Assembly: GCF_008119785.1 (NCBI RefSeq)
Contig: NZ_VSFA01000018.1
Span: 1 to 64,000, forward strand
Length of the DNA stretch: 64,000 nt
Direction: 5' to 3'
Origin: Micromonospora sp. MP36
GTDB taxonomy: Bacteria > Actinomycetota > Actinomycetes > Mycobacteriales > Micromonosporaceae
Shown in pieces: positions 25,390 to 33,522 of this stretch; position 1 is the first letter of the stretch; each line of letters begins with the position of its first letter. The notes under the pieces were generated by a model, which was not told where the DNA came from, did no database searches, and saw only the letters and a program-made list of their open reading frames with translations. A program made the position numbers and the translations under genes.

Positions 25390-25974
25390 TCAACCCTGCC
25401 GGAGCTCACCCGCAGCTCCCTTGGCCTGCCCCTGCACCTGCTGGGCGGCCGACTGGGTCTGGCCACGCACGGCCGACGCGCCGTGTACGGCTGTGGACCC
25501 GAGCGACTGGGCCGCCTGCTTCGCGGGCTCGCGCAGGTTGTCCCGCATCTGGTGGCCGACCTGGCTGGCCTGCTGTCGCAGTTCGCCAGCATGTTGGCTG
25601 GCCATTCCCTTGGCCTGGCCGGCCCACTGCCGCTCGGGGCGGCTGGGCGGGATCAGCGCGGAGACCAGCATCCCGGCGCCGAAGGCGATCAGGCCGGCGG
25701 CCAGCGGGTTGCCCTGAGCCTGCTGCCCGACTTCGCGGGCCTGGTTGCGCATCGATCCGGCGGCGGAGGACATCTGCTGGCCGGGGCCGTGCCCGTCCGT
25801 GGGTGTGCCCATCATCTTCTCCTTGACCCGGTTGAGCGCGTCGCGCGCCTGGCCCACGCGGTCACCGGCGATCCGCCGTGGGTCGACCCTGTCGGTCAGC
25901 GCGTCGACGTCGCTGACCAACTCGCTGCGCGTCTGTTCGATCTGCTGTCGGATCTGGTCCGGATCAGTCGACAT
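25390..25974 (-). CDS. DUF3618 domain membrane-associated protein
   Basis: The 194-residue protein starts with the DUF3618 segment (PDQIRQQIEQTRSELVSDVDALTDRVDPRR). It has one membrane segment at about residues 90-110 (AAGLIAFGAGMLVSALI) and a long Gln/Ala-rich amphipathic helix region (QQASQVGHQMRDNLREPAKQ). GGGAGGAG lies before the ATG. DUF3618 proteins occur in actinobacterial stress or envelope operons with holin-like proteins. The sequence resembles LEA/apolipoprotein-type surface helices, suggesting a role at the membrane; this is inference. It is the third gene of the operon beginning at 27055. Confidence 0.85.
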   Translation of the reverse strand: MSTDPDQIRQQIEQTRSELVSDVDALTDRVDPRRIAGDRVGQARDALNRVKEKMMGTPTDGHGPGQQMSSAAGSMRNQAREVGQQAQGNPLAAGLIAFGAGMLVSALIPPSRPERQWAGQAKGMASQHAGELRQQASQVGHQMRDNLREPAKQAAQSLGSTAVHGASAVRGQTQSAAQQVQGQAKGAAGELRQG

Positions 25975-25994
25975 CGTGTGCTCCTCCCGCTCGT

Positions 25995-26387
25995 TTACCG
26001 GCCGCGTAGGGCGTCCGGCATCTGCCGTGCGGTCTGTTGCGTCCGGGGCAGCACCGCGCGGAGCTGCCGCAGCTTCGTCCGCCCGACCACGGCGAGGATG
26101 GCAGTGACGATCGCCCACACCCCCGCCACGATGAGTGCGGCCCAGCTCTGGTCCATCACGTTGGACAGACCCCACCAGCCGGCGTACGAGACGAACAGCA
26201 CGGTCAGGAAACCGGCCAGCGCGGCACCGGCGAACATGCCGCCGGCCTTGCCGGCCTGGCTCGCCTCCTCGCGCAGTTCCGCCTTGGCCAGCGCGATCTC
26301 CTGGCGGACCAGCGTCGACATGTCACGGGTCACGTCACCCAGCAGCTCACCGACCGACTGGGTGCGCTCCTTCGCCGGGGCGCTCAC
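25995..26387 (-). CDS. Phage-holin-family (DUF1469/YqjE-like) membrane protein
   Basis: The 130-residue protein has an amphipathic start (VGELLGDVTRDMSTLVRQEIALAKAELREEA) typical of the Actinobacterial holin-X/YqjE group. Two transmembrane helices follow (about residues 50-72 and 82-105), then a basic tail. Despite the family name there is no evidence for lysis; chromosomal members accompany DUF3618 proteins and are linked with cell-envelope stress. The GTG start overlaps the upstream stop (GTGA). Confidence 0.85.
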   Translation of the reverse strand: MSAPAKERTQSVGELLGDVTRDMSTLVRQEIALAKAELREEASQAGKAGGMFAGAALAGFLTVLFVSYAGWWGLSNVMDQSWAALIVAGVWAIVTAILAVVGRTKLRQLRAVLPRTQQTARQMPDALRGR

Positions 26388-27055
26388 GGTGCCACCCCGC
26401 CCGGGATGTCCGTCTCCCGCCGGCCCGCTGGCGACGCGTGTTCCGCCCGCGCCGTCCCCGCGTAGGGCCCTTCGCCGGAGTACGGAGCCTCGACCGCCTG
26501 CTGACCGGCCGGCCCCGGTTGGCCAGGCTGCGCGGTCTGACCCATTTGTTCGCTCGGGCGCTTCCCGTTCCCGGACGTCAGGTTTCGGGTCAGCCGGCCG
26601 GCCAGGACTCCGGCCACCGCCGCGCCAGCGAGAAACATCCCCGGGTGCTGGCGGGCGTAGCCGCGCATGTCGTCCAGCACCTCGCCGGGTTCACGCTCGT
26701 CGAGCCACCCGGCGGCCCGGTCCGCGACCGTCGCCGCCTGCCGGACAGCCTGGCCGGCCAGCCCGCTGTCTGCGCCACGGTCGGCCATCGAGCCGAGATC
26801 CCGGCCGAGACCGCGCAATCCCTCCGCAGCCCGATGCTGCTGGGACCGCGCCTGGTCGCGCACCTGCGAGGTGGCCTCCCCGGTCAGGTGCCGCGCCTCC
26901 TGCCGCGCCTGCGCAGCCACCTGCCGGCCTTGCTCGGCGGCGGCGTGGCCGACCTGTCCGCCCGCCTGCGCGGCCTGCTGGCCCACCCGGGACGCCGCCT
27001 GTTGAGCCTGCTCGGCGGTGCCGCTCGGCGGTCTGCTCTGGTTGATCGCCGTCAT
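26384..27055 (-). CDS. Gln/Ala-rich amphipathic-helix protein with one membrane segment
   Basis: The 223-residue protein has a long heptad-like N-terminal region rich in Gln, Ala and Arg (QAQQAASRVGQQAAQAGGQ). A conserved-looking centre (EVLDDMRGYARQHPGMFLAGAAVAGVLAGRLTRNL) contains one membrane helix, followed by a flexible Pro/Gly-rich tail. The central part resembles DUF883/ElaB-like membrane-anchored helical proteins. Two GGAG-type sites precede the ATG. It is the first gene of the envelope operon and is translationally coupled to the holin-like protein. Function unknown; a structural or stress role at the membrane is likely. Confidence 0.75.
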   Translation of the reverse strand: MTAINQSRPPSGTAEQAQQAASRVGQQAAQAGGQVGHAAAEQGRQVAAQARQEARHLTGEATSQVRDQARSQQHRAAEGLRGLGRDLGSMADRGADSGLAGQAVRQAATVADRAAGWLDEREPGEVLDDMRGYARQHPGMFLAGAAVAGVLAGRLTRNLTSGNGKRPSEQMGQTAQPGQPGPAGQQAVEAPYSGEGPYAGTARAEHASPAGRRETDIPGGVAP

Positions 27056-27358
27056 CGCATGCTCCTCTCCTCGGCTCCGCGCCAGGTACAGCCCGGAACT
27101 CAAGCCGCGTACCCCCACCGCCCGACCACATTCGCCCGCCTCGGGCAACAAGAGAGGTGGCCGTTGGTCAGGCGGTCACGGCGAGGACAAGCCCGCGCCA
27201 GGCGTGCCGACCGTCGCTGCGGGGCACCGGCAGGTCGAGGCGGGCGGACCCGGTAGCCAGCGGGCGAAAGGTGGACGGGTACGCCCGTCCAGTCTGAATC
27301 CGTACCCGTATCGGAAACGCCCTTACCGGGCCGACCGGGGGGAGGAGCCTCGGCTGTG
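27056..27358. other. Intergenic region upstream of the envelope operon
   Basis: About 300 bases with no credible gene. It must contain the promoter for the minus-strand operon that starts at 27055. GGGTAC occurs more than once on the minus strand, which would suit a stress-sigma -10 box, but no correctly spaced -35 partner was found. Confidence 0.35.
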
Positions 27359-27394
27359 GCGGGGGTGCATGAGCGCCCGGTCATGCACCCCCGC
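27359..27394 (-). terminator. Hairpin after the symporter gene
   Basis: GCGGGGGTGCATGA and its exact complement form a 14-bp stem around an eight-base loop. It starts eight bases beyond the symporter stop codon. Confidence 0.75.
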
Positions 27395-27402
27395 ACCGTT
27401 GA

Positions 27403-28920
27403 CTAGCTGCGGATGGTCGCGGGCTGCGCCGGACCGTGGGCGGCGACGTCCTCGGCGCGCAGGGCGTGCCCGACCGCGACGGCCTCGTCGGCCGGGCGTG
27501 GTGTGATCAGGCTGACCAGCACGGTCACCACGAGGTTGATCGCCATGGCGATCAGGCCGGGCTCCCAGTCGGGCAGATGGCTAGCCCAGAAGGTCTTCGC
27601 GAACGGGGCGAGCAGCGCGACGAACCCGACCGTGATCCCGGCCAGCACGCCGATCGCGGTGACCCGCCGCCACAGGAAGGCGAGGAAGACCGCCGGGGCG
27701 AGCATCCCGATCGCCGAGTACGCGTAGAGCAGGATGTCGACCAGCGAGTCGCTGCGGCCGAGAGTCAGCCACACGGCGATCGCGGCGAAGGCGATCATGG
27801 AGACCCTGGACAGCAGCAGAGCCTGCCGCTCGTCGAGGTTTCTGCGCAGCGGCGCCACGACGTTGCGGGTGAACACGGAGCCGGAGGTCAGCAGCAGGAC
27901 CGAGCCGGGGGCCAGGGCGAGCAGGAAGCCGGTGCCGGCGACGAGGCCGATCACCCACGCCGGGTACCGGTCGGTGACGAACTGCAGCAGGGCCGCGTTG
28001 AGGTTGCCATCCGCCGGCTGGGTGCCGGCCACCAGCGCGGCGAAACCCAGCAGGATGATGAAGAAGTAGGCGAGCGAGTACAGCGGTTGCCAGATGGCGT
28101 TGCGGCGGATCGCCCGGCCGCTCTTCGCGGCGTACGACACCTGGAACAGGTGTGGGAACACCCAGTTGCCGAGGGCCACGTTCAACGCTGACGTCATCAG
28201 CCAGACGGGACCCGTGGGCGAGGCAGGGTCGATGCCGGGCAGCTTGCCGATACCGGGATGGGCCTGCTCGGCGAGCCGGAAGACGTCGAACATCGACGCC
28301 GCGCCGACCTTGGCTGCCACGGTCGCCGACAACAGCACGACGACGAGGACCATCAGGATGTCCTTGACCGCCGCGGCGAAGGCGGCGGAGCGGAGGCCGG
28401 CCAGGTAGACGAAGGCGAGCATGACCACCGCTGCGATGATCACCGCAGCCGTCGTCGACAGGGTGCGGCCCAGCGCCAGCTGCACGATCAGGCTGAGGCT
28501 GACGAGCTGGATCTGCACGTACACGACCAGGGCGGCGATGCCGACGAGACCGGCGACCACACCGAGCCACGGGGCGCCGAACCGGGCGGCGAAGAAGTCG
28601 CCCTGCGTGATCAGTCCGTGCTTCCGCCCGGCCCGCCAGATCTTGGGCATCAGCCAGTAGCCGATGGCGTAGCTGAGGGAGACCGAGCAGAAGGCCAGGT
28701 ACGCCGGCGCGCCGAGGGCCCACGCGTAGCCGGAGATGCCGAGCACCGCGAAGGTCGTGTACACCTCGCCGGCGTTGATGAACCAGAACAGCAGGGTGCC
28801 GAGCCGGCGACCGCCGACCGCCCATTCGGCGACGTTGGTCCTGCGCGAGGCGCGCCGGCCGTAGCCGATCGCCCCGGCCGCCGTGCCCAACAGGATCACC
28901 AGCACGATCGCGAGCGTCAT
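27403..28920 (-). CDS. Sodium:solute symporter (SSS family)
   Basis: The 505-residue protein has 12-13 membrane helices and SSS-family features. These are the early WAVGGRRLGTLLFWFINAGEVYTTFAVLG stretch, KIWRAGRKHGLITQGDFFAARFG, and the later LLALAPGSVLLLTSGSVFTRN. The family imports organic acids, sugars, amino acids or urea with Na+; the substrate cannot be named. It is paired through an ATGA overlap with a DUF3311-like small protein, a common arrangement for monocarboxylate or cation symporters in actinobacteria. It is probably controlled by the divergent XRE-cupin regulator. Confidence 0.9.
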   Translation of the reverse strand: MTLAIVLVILLGTAAGAIGYGRRASRRTNVAEWAVGGRRLGTLLFWFINAGEVYTTFAVLGISGYAWALGAPAYLAFCSVSLSYAIGYWLMPKIWRAGRKHGLITQGDFFAARFGAPWLGVVAGLVGIAALVVYVQIQLVSLSLIVQLALGRTLSTTAAVIIAAVVMLAFVYLAGLRSAAFAAAVKDILMVLVVVLLSATVAAKVGAASMFDVFRLAEQAHPGIGKLPGIDPASPTGPVWLMTSALNVALGNWVFPHLFQVSYAAKSGRAIRRNAIWQPLYSLAYFFIILLGFAALVAGTQPADGNLNAALLQFVTDRYPAWVIGLVAGTGFLLALAPGSVLLLTSGSVFTRNVVAPLRRNLDERQALLLSRVSMIAFAAIAVWLTLGRSDSLVDILLYAYSAIGMLAPAVFLAFLWRRVTAIGVLAGITVGFVALLAPFAKTFWASHLPDWEPGLIAMAINLVVTVLVSLITPRPADEAVAVGHALRAEDVAAHGPAQPATIRS

Positions 28921-29204
28921 GCCTGCTCACCCACTCTCGGCTCGGTTGCCGCCGCGAACTGCCGCTCCTCCTCGTCGACACCGGCGGCCCGGTCGAGCCG
29001 GAACACCACACCGACGATGATCGTCGTGGCGACGATCCCGAGCATCTGCCAGAGCATGGGGAACGGGATGTGCAGCGGCGCCAGCTTGACGTCGTTGACG
29101 ACGGGCACCAGGGCGACCTGCCAGATGAACGGGATCACGAGCAGCCACCGGTGGACCGTGGATCGACGCGCCGGGGCCTGCTCGGGGGGATCGAGCGATG
29201 CCAT
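28917..29204 (-). CDS. DUF3311-like small membrane subunit
   Basis: The 95-residue protein has two transmembrane helices (residues about 18-38 and 50-68) and polar ends. Small DUF3311 proteins are usually encoded immediately before SSS symporters, as here, and may act as an accessory subunit. Its stop overlaps the symporter ATG. Confidence 0.75.
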   Translation of the reverse strand: MASLDPPEQAPARRSTVHRWLLVIPFIWQVALVPVVNDVKLAPLHIPFPMLWQMLGIVATTIIVGVVFRLDRAAGVDEEERQFAAATEPRVGEQA

Positions 29205-29250
29205 GACTCTCCTGAAATCCGAGCGGCGGTACGGCCGCCGTCAGCCGCCT

Positions 29251-29267
29251 GTGCAGCGCTACTGCAC
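29251..29267. promoter_or_regulatory. Palindromic operator candidate upstream of the symporter operon
   Basis: GTGCAG-CGCTA-CTGCAC is a perfect 6-bp inverted repeat, 47 bases upstream of the symporter operon. It shares the TGCA core with the palindrome at 29374-29392 on the regulator side, so one regulator may bind both. Confidence 0.5.
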
Positions 29268-29333
29268 GATGAGGCGCGACGCTAGGCCCACCGGGGGACC
29301 TCGTCAAGACCCGCGCACCTGGCCTCCGCTGGG

Positions 29334-29362
29334 TTGACGGCACGTTCCGGCGCCCCTACCGT
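29334..29362 (+). promoter_or_regulatory. Promoter of the XRE-cupin operon
   Basis: TTGACG (29334-29339) and TACCGT (29357-29362) are separated by exactly 17 bases, a good housekeeping-type match. Transcription would start at about 29369, some 55 bases before the GTG start codon. Confidence 0.65.
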
Positions 29363-29373
29363 GCAGTGCCAAG

Positions 29374-29392
29374 CATGCAGTGAGCCTGCATG
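29374..29392. promoter_or_regulatory. Palindromic operator candidate just downstream of the start site
   Basis: CATGCA and TGCATG form a perfect inverted repeat around a seven-base spacer. It lies a few bases after the predicted transcription start, a position suited to autorepression by the XRE-cupin protein. Confidence 0.5.
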
Positions 29393-29423
29393 TTTCGGGG
29401 TGTGAGACGGGGAGGATGCCAGG

Positions 29424-29960
29424 GTGATCGGCGACCGGCTGCATGAGCTTCGCGCCGCGCGCGGCCTGAGCCTTCGCACGCTGGCCGCCGAGGCTGGCGT
29501 GTCGGCGACCCTGCTCAGCCAGATCGAGCGCGGCGTCACCGAGCCGAGTCTGGCGACCCTGCGCCGGCTCGCCACGGTCTTCGGCGAATCGGTCGCCTCG
29601 CTCTTCGCCGACCCCGCCGCGCCGTCGGTCTGGATCAGCCAGCCGGGGCAGCGGACAACCCTCGGGGCCCCGAACGGGCAGATCCGCTACGAGCGGCTCA
29701 CCCCCGGCAACGGGCAGCTTGAGGTGCTGCACGCGACCCTCGCACCCGGTGAGGTCTCCAGCAAGGAACCCTGGAGCCATCCATCGCTGGAGTGCGCATA
29801 CGTGGTGGCGGGCACGCTGACCGTCGAGGTCGGCCGGGCGACGTACACCGTCACCGCGGGCGAGAGCATCACCCTCGACTCCCACCAGCCACACCGATAC
29901 CGCAACACCTCGAACACGACCACGGAAATCGTGCTGGCCATCAACCCGCCGACTCCGTGA
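29424..29960 (+). CDS. XRE-family regulator with cupin sensor domain
   Basis: The 178-residue protein has an N-terminal XRE helix-turn-helix (LRTLAAEAGVSATLLSQIERG) and a C-terminal cupin barrel (about residues 95-170) with HPSLECAYVVAGTLTVEVG and GESITLDSHQPHRYRN. Cupin-type XRE proteins such as PuuR or SutR bind small ligands. GGGGAGG precedes the GTG start. It heads a plus-strand operon with a TIGR04076 protein and an LLM oxidoreductase, and is divergent from the symporter pair. It probably regulates both sides through the TGCA palindromes. Confidence 0.9.
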   Translation: MIGDRLHELRAARGLSLRTLAAEAGVSATLLSQIERGVTEPSLATLRRLATVFGESVASLFADPAAPSVWISQPGQRTTLGAPNGQIRYERLTPGNGQLEVLHATLAPGEVSSKEPWSHPSLECAYVVAGTLTVEVGRATYTVTAGESITLDSHQPHRYRNTSNTTTEIVLAINPPTP

Positions 29961-29983
29961 CTGTCGGCGGGAAAGGAAGGGAC

Positions 29984-30328
29984 ATGGCCAAGCACGAGTC
30001 AGACACCGGGTCCGACGGCGACATGGAGCTCTACGACCTGCGGGTCCAGGTGGAGCGCATCGAGGGCCGCTCGGTATGCGGCATGGAGGTCGGCGACTGG
30101 TTCGAGGTCACCAACAGCGCCCACCTTCGCCTGCCCGAGGGCCGGCACTTCTGCGTGTACGCGCTGGCGTCGGTCCTGCCGTTCCTCGCGGCCAAGCAGC
30201 GCGACCTGGCCGCCGGGGACTGGCTGGCCCAGGACTCGTTGTTCGCCTGCCCGGATCCGGAGGAACGGCTGATCATGCGGGTGGACCGCACCTGCCGGCG
30301 CCGGATGAACTCCGCCGACCTGACCTGA
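29984..30328 (+). CDS. TIGR04076 family protein
   Basis: The 114-residue protein has the features of TIGR04076: YDLRVQVERIEGRSVCGMEVGDWFEV near the start, HFCVYALASVLPFLAAKQRDL, FACPDPEERLIMRVDR. Three cysteines are conserved-looking. The family has no established function and often neighbours oxidoreductases. The ATG at 29984 has AAAGGAAGG upstream; earlier starts overlap the regulator gene. It lies 23 bp after the XRE-cupin gene and 16 bp before the LLM oxidoreductase, so the three probably act together. Confidence 0.8.
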   Translation: MAKHESDTGSDGDMELYDLRVQVERIEGRSVCGMEVGDWFEVTNSAHLRLPEGRHFCVYALASVLPFLAAKQRDLAAGDWLAQDSLFACPDPEERLIMRVDRTCRRRMNSADLT

Positions 30329-30344
30329 CAGCCTGAGGAGAGAC

Positions 30345-31346
30345 GTGACCGCAGCAGAGTTCGGCCTGGGTCTGCAGAGCGACAAGCGGGCCGGCGACTA
30401 CGGTCGCTTGGCACGCAGCGCGGAGCGGGCCGGCTTCGACGTGCTGACCGTGTTCAGTGATCTGATGTACCAGCCGCCGATCTTCCCGCTGCTGGAGATG
30501 GCCGCCGCGACCGAACGCGTCCGGCTCGGCGCGGCCTGCCTGAACCCGTACTCGATGGCCCCGTACGAGATCGCCGGACAGGTGGCCGCCCTCGATCTGG
30601 CGTCCCACGGCCGCGCGTACCTCGGGCTGGCCCGTGGCACCTGGCTGGGAGCCGTCGGCATCGACCAGCCCCGGCCGCTCACCGCGCTCGACGAGGCCGC
30701 GCAGGTCGTCTACCGGCTGCTGCGCGGCGATACCGGCGGCTTCGCCGGGCGGATGTTCCGCCTCGCACCGGACACCGTCCTGCGCTACCCGGTTCACCGC
30801 CCCGATCCGCCGTTGCTGATCGGCGCCTGGGGCCCGAAGGGCGCCGCGCTCGCCGGCCGGATCGCCGACGAGATCAAGGTCGGGGGGAGCGCCAACCCCG
30901 CCATGGTCCCCGTGATCCGCGACCGGCTGCGGGTCGGCGCCGAGCGGGCAGGCCGCGGTGTGGACGACATCGGGATCGTGTTCGGCGCGGTCACCGTCGT
31001 CGACCGCGACGGCCCGGCCGCCCGGGCACGCGCGCGCACCGAGGTCGCCATGTACCTCGCGGTCGTCGCCGACCTGGACCCCACGGTGGACCTTCCGAGC
31101 GACCTGTTGGACCGGGTGAAAGTCCTCGTCGACGCCGGTCAGCACGAGGCGGCCGGCCGCCTCGTCCCCGACGACGTGCTCGACCTGTTTGCCTTCTCCG
31201 GCACCCCCGAGCAGGTGGCCGCCCAGGCGCAGGCCCTCATCGACGCCGGCGTGCGCAGGGTCGAGTTCGGCACCCCGCACGGGCTCGACGACCAAGGTGG
31301 GGTGGAGTTGCTCGGTGGCGAGGTGCTGCCCATGCTCCGCCGGTAG
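30345..31346 (+). CDS. LLM-class flavin/F420-dependent oxidoreductase
   Basis: The 333-residue TIM-barrel protein belongs to the luciferase-like monooxygenase group. Its landmarks are the start GLGLQSDKRAGDYGRLARSAERAGFD, LGAACLNPYSMAPYEIAGQVAALD and GAWGPKGAALAGRIADEIKVGGSANP, the last characteristic of F420-using members. It probably transfers hydride to or from F420 or FMN on an unknown substrate. A GTG start has GAGGAGA upstream. It is the last gene of the XRE-cupin operon and is followed by a terminator hairpin. Cofactor choice is inferred from subgroup resemblance. Confidence 0.88.
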   Translation: MTAAEFGLGLQSDKRAGDYGRLARSAERAGFDVLTVFSDLMYQPPIFPLLEMAAATERVRLGAACLNPYSMAPYEIAGQVAALDLASHGRAYLGLARGTWLGAVGIDQPRPLTALDEAAQVVYRLLRGDTGGFAGRMFRLAPDTVLRYPVHRPDPPLLIGAWGPKGAALAGRIADEIKVGGSANPAMVPVIRDRLRVGAERAGRGVDDIGIVFGAVTVVDRDGPAARARARTEVAMYLAVVADLDPTVDLPSDLLDRVKVLVDAGQHEAAGRLVPDDVLDLFAFSGTPEQVAAQAQALIDAGVRRVEFGTPHGLDDQGGVELLGGEVLPMLRR

Positions 31347-31430
31347 CGACCGCCACCGCCCTGGCAGTCGCCGCCCAGGAGACGCGCCGGGCATGGATTC
31401 GGATGCCACCGAACCACTCGCGCCTGACCG

Positions 31431-31461
31431 TGGCCCCGGCTGAGCCGACCCGCCGGGGCCA
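31431..31461. terminator. Hairpin between convergent genes
   Basis: TGGCCCCGGC and GCCGGGGCCA form a 10-bp stem around an 11-base loop. The hairpin lies between the LLM oxidoreductase stop and the decarboxylase copy on the other strand. Confidence 0.6.
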
Positions 31462-31488
31462 ACCAGCGATCAGCCCCAGGTCCAGTCG

Positions 31489-31777
31489 TCAGGCTGCCTC
31501 CTCGATCGCCTCCTCGGCGGCGCGGCGTACGTCGTCGAGCAGGATCTGCATGTCGCGGCGGGTGGTGCGGTAGTTGAGCACGCACCCGCGCAGCGCGAAG
31601 CGACCGTTGATGGTGGCGTTGGACAGGTACGAGTTGCCGGCCTGCTGCAGGGCCAGCATGATCCGTTCGTTGAGGCGGTCGAGTTCCTCCTCGACGGCCT
31701 CCGACCGCGAGCCGCCACGGGCGGCCGGCGGCAGGTAGCGGAAGCAGAAGATGGACAGTTCGACCGGGGCGAGCAGC
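31489..31777 (-). repeat. Inverted repeat partner of 1-289
   Basis: Bases 1 to about 255 match this segment in inverse orientation with roughly ten mismatches by eye, then diverge near the stop codons. The repeat very likely continues beyond the left edge of the window. Confidence 0.8.
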
Positions 31778-33046
31778 TCGAATTCGGGGCTGGCGTCGAC
31801 CAGCTCGGCCACGTGACGGGCGCAGTCGAGGTTGCCCTCGATCGCGTCGGCGACAGCTCGCGAACCGGCGTGCGCCAACGCCATCCACACCTTGAGCGCC
31901 CGGAACCGCCGGGACAGGTCCGGGCCGTAGTCCCAGAAGGCGAAGGCCTCGGCCGGCTCGGTCTGCATGACCCGCGTGTAGTCCGCGTCCAGGCTGAACG
32001 CGGGCCGCGCCGCCTCAGGATCGCGGTAGATGAGGCAGCCGCAGTCCGCGGGCAGGTAGAGCCACTTGTGCGGGTCCAGGGCGATCGAGTCGGCCGCCGC
32101 CATCCCGTCGAAGAGGGGACGGGCAGACGGCGCGAGCCGCGCGAAGCCGCCATAGCACGCGTCGACGTGCATCCACAGCCCGTACCGCCGGGCGACCGCT
32201 GCGATCTCGGCCAGCGGGTCGACCGCGCCGGTGACGACCGTGCCAGCGTTCGCCACCACGCACAACGGTTCCGCCCCGGCGGCCCGGTCCTCCTCGATGG
32301 CGCGCACGAGGGCGTCGACGTCCATCCGGAAACCGGCGTCCACCGGGATCTCCCGGACGTTCGCCCGCCCGATCCCGAGCAGCGCGGCGGCCTTGTGGAT
32401 CGAGTGGTGGGTCTCGGTGGAGGCGTAGACCCGCAGCGGTGCCGGGTGGGCGGCCGCACCGTGGGCGGCGACCGCGTCGCCGCAGTGGCGGTGCCGCGCG
32501 GCGGCGAGCGCGGTGAAGTTGGCCATCGATCCGCCGCTGGTGAACAGGCCCCCGGCGCCCGGGTCGCAGCCCAGGGCGCTTGATCCAGTCGATGGCCACG
32601 TGCTCCAGCTCGACCGGAGCCGGCGCCGACCGCCACGCAGGGAGGTTCGCGTTCAACGCCGACGCGAGGAAGTCCGCCACCGCAGCGACCGGGATGCCCG
32701 GCGCCGACACATACCCGAAGAAACGGGGATGCCCGTTGTGCCGGCTGCCCGGCACGATCACGTCACGGAAGATCGTGAGCAGGTCGGCGAAGTCACGACC
32801 CTCCACGGGCAGCGGCTCGGCGAGCAGCTCCCGCAACGCGGCAGCGGAGGTGCGCGGAGCGATGGGCAGATCCCGGATCGAGTCGTGGTAGCCGGCGACC
32901 CACTCGACGGCGCGCGCACCCATGTCCCGGATCTGCTCCGTCGACGGGTCCAGGGCGGGGTCGACGCCGCGCCCCTCAGGTGAGATCGAAGTCGTGGCCC
33001 GGAGAATAGTTCGGATCCTGCCCTGGCGTGCACCCGCCGACGCCAC
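31489..33046 (-). pseudogene. PLP-dependent (group II) decarboxylase, frameshifted copy
   Basis: Two adjoining frames together encode a full decarboxylase of about 500 residues. The N-terminal frame runs from a GTG at 33046 through HPRFFGYVSAPG and ELEHVAIDWIK. The C-terminal frame runs from just after the break to the stop, including THHSIHKAAALLG, HVDACYGG and the PLP lysine in LDPHKWLYLP. The frame changes at the G run 32574-32576 (minus-strand CGCCCTGG). Removing one C restores KRLGCDPGAGG, the expected continuation into SGGSMANF. It is either a one-base-insertion pseudogene or a sequencing error. The end matches the fragment at 1-289. Family activity would be amino acid decarboxylation. 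Confidence 0.8.
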
Positions 33047-33159
33047 CGTCCGGCGCCCGGCCGCAGCGGGTCGCCGCGCAGCGGGCGGCGTTGGTGGCCG
33101 TGAGCGCGAGACCGGCCTGCGGAAGCTCGCCGCAGATCGGCGCCGGTCCAGCCGAGCCG

Positions 33160-33447
33160 TCAGCCCGAGGTCGCCGCGCGGACCCCGTACCGTTCGGCCG
33201 CGCGTGCCCTGGCCTTCGTGGCCTCCACCTCGCGGTCGCGCGGGGGCGCCTTCGTCACGAGGCTATCCAGCAGCGTCCGGGTGGCCGCCGTGACGGCGCG
33301 GACCGCCTCGCCGAACGCCTCCTTGTTGGCCGCCGACGGCCGGGTCGTGCCGCTGACCTTGCGCACGTACTGGATGGCGGCTGCCTCGATCTCATCATCG
33401 GCCGCAGGCGGCTCGAAGTTGTGTAGCACCCGAATGTTCCTGCACAT
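33160..33447 (-). CDS. DUF2277 protein, copy 1
   Basis: The 95-residue protein is a DUF2277 member: MCRNIRVLHNFEPPA at the start, EIEAAAIQYVRKVSG, then FGEAVRAVTAATRTLLDSL and a basic end. The family is common in actinobacteria, is often annotated next to VOC/glyoxalase or DinB proteins, and has no known function. It differs from copy 2 (35265-35546) at only a handful of positions. Both copies have the same strand and flank the WYL/VOC pair. Confidence 0.88.
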   Translation of the reverse strand: MCRNIRVLHNFEPPAADDEIEAAAIQYVRKVSGTTRPSAANKEAFGEAVRAVTAATRTLLDSLVTKAPPRDREVEATKARARAAERYGVRAATSG

Positions 33448-33486
33448 GCCCCTACGATGCCAGACCGAACCGACAGCGGCAGACAG
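33172..33486. repeat. Direct repeat, left copy (DUF2277 gene and upstream 39 bases)
   Basis: This segment aligns base for base with 35271-35585 with few mismatches. It covers most of the DUF2277 gene and continues through its upstream region (CTACGATGCCAGACCGA shared). Recombination between the copies would delete the regulator and VOC genes between them. Confidence 0.8.
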
Positions 33487-33522
33487 GCCGACGGGTCCAC
33501 GTCGCCGAGCAGGTTTCCGACG

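Noticed and set aside
25995-26387. Holin-like protein as evidence of a prophage
   Set aside because: The chromosomal YqjE/holin-X type is part of a DUF3618 operon and there is no endolysin or phage gene nearby.
31393-31443. 16-codon plus-strand frame after the LLM gene
   Set aside because: No ribosome binding site and it overlaps the terminator stem.
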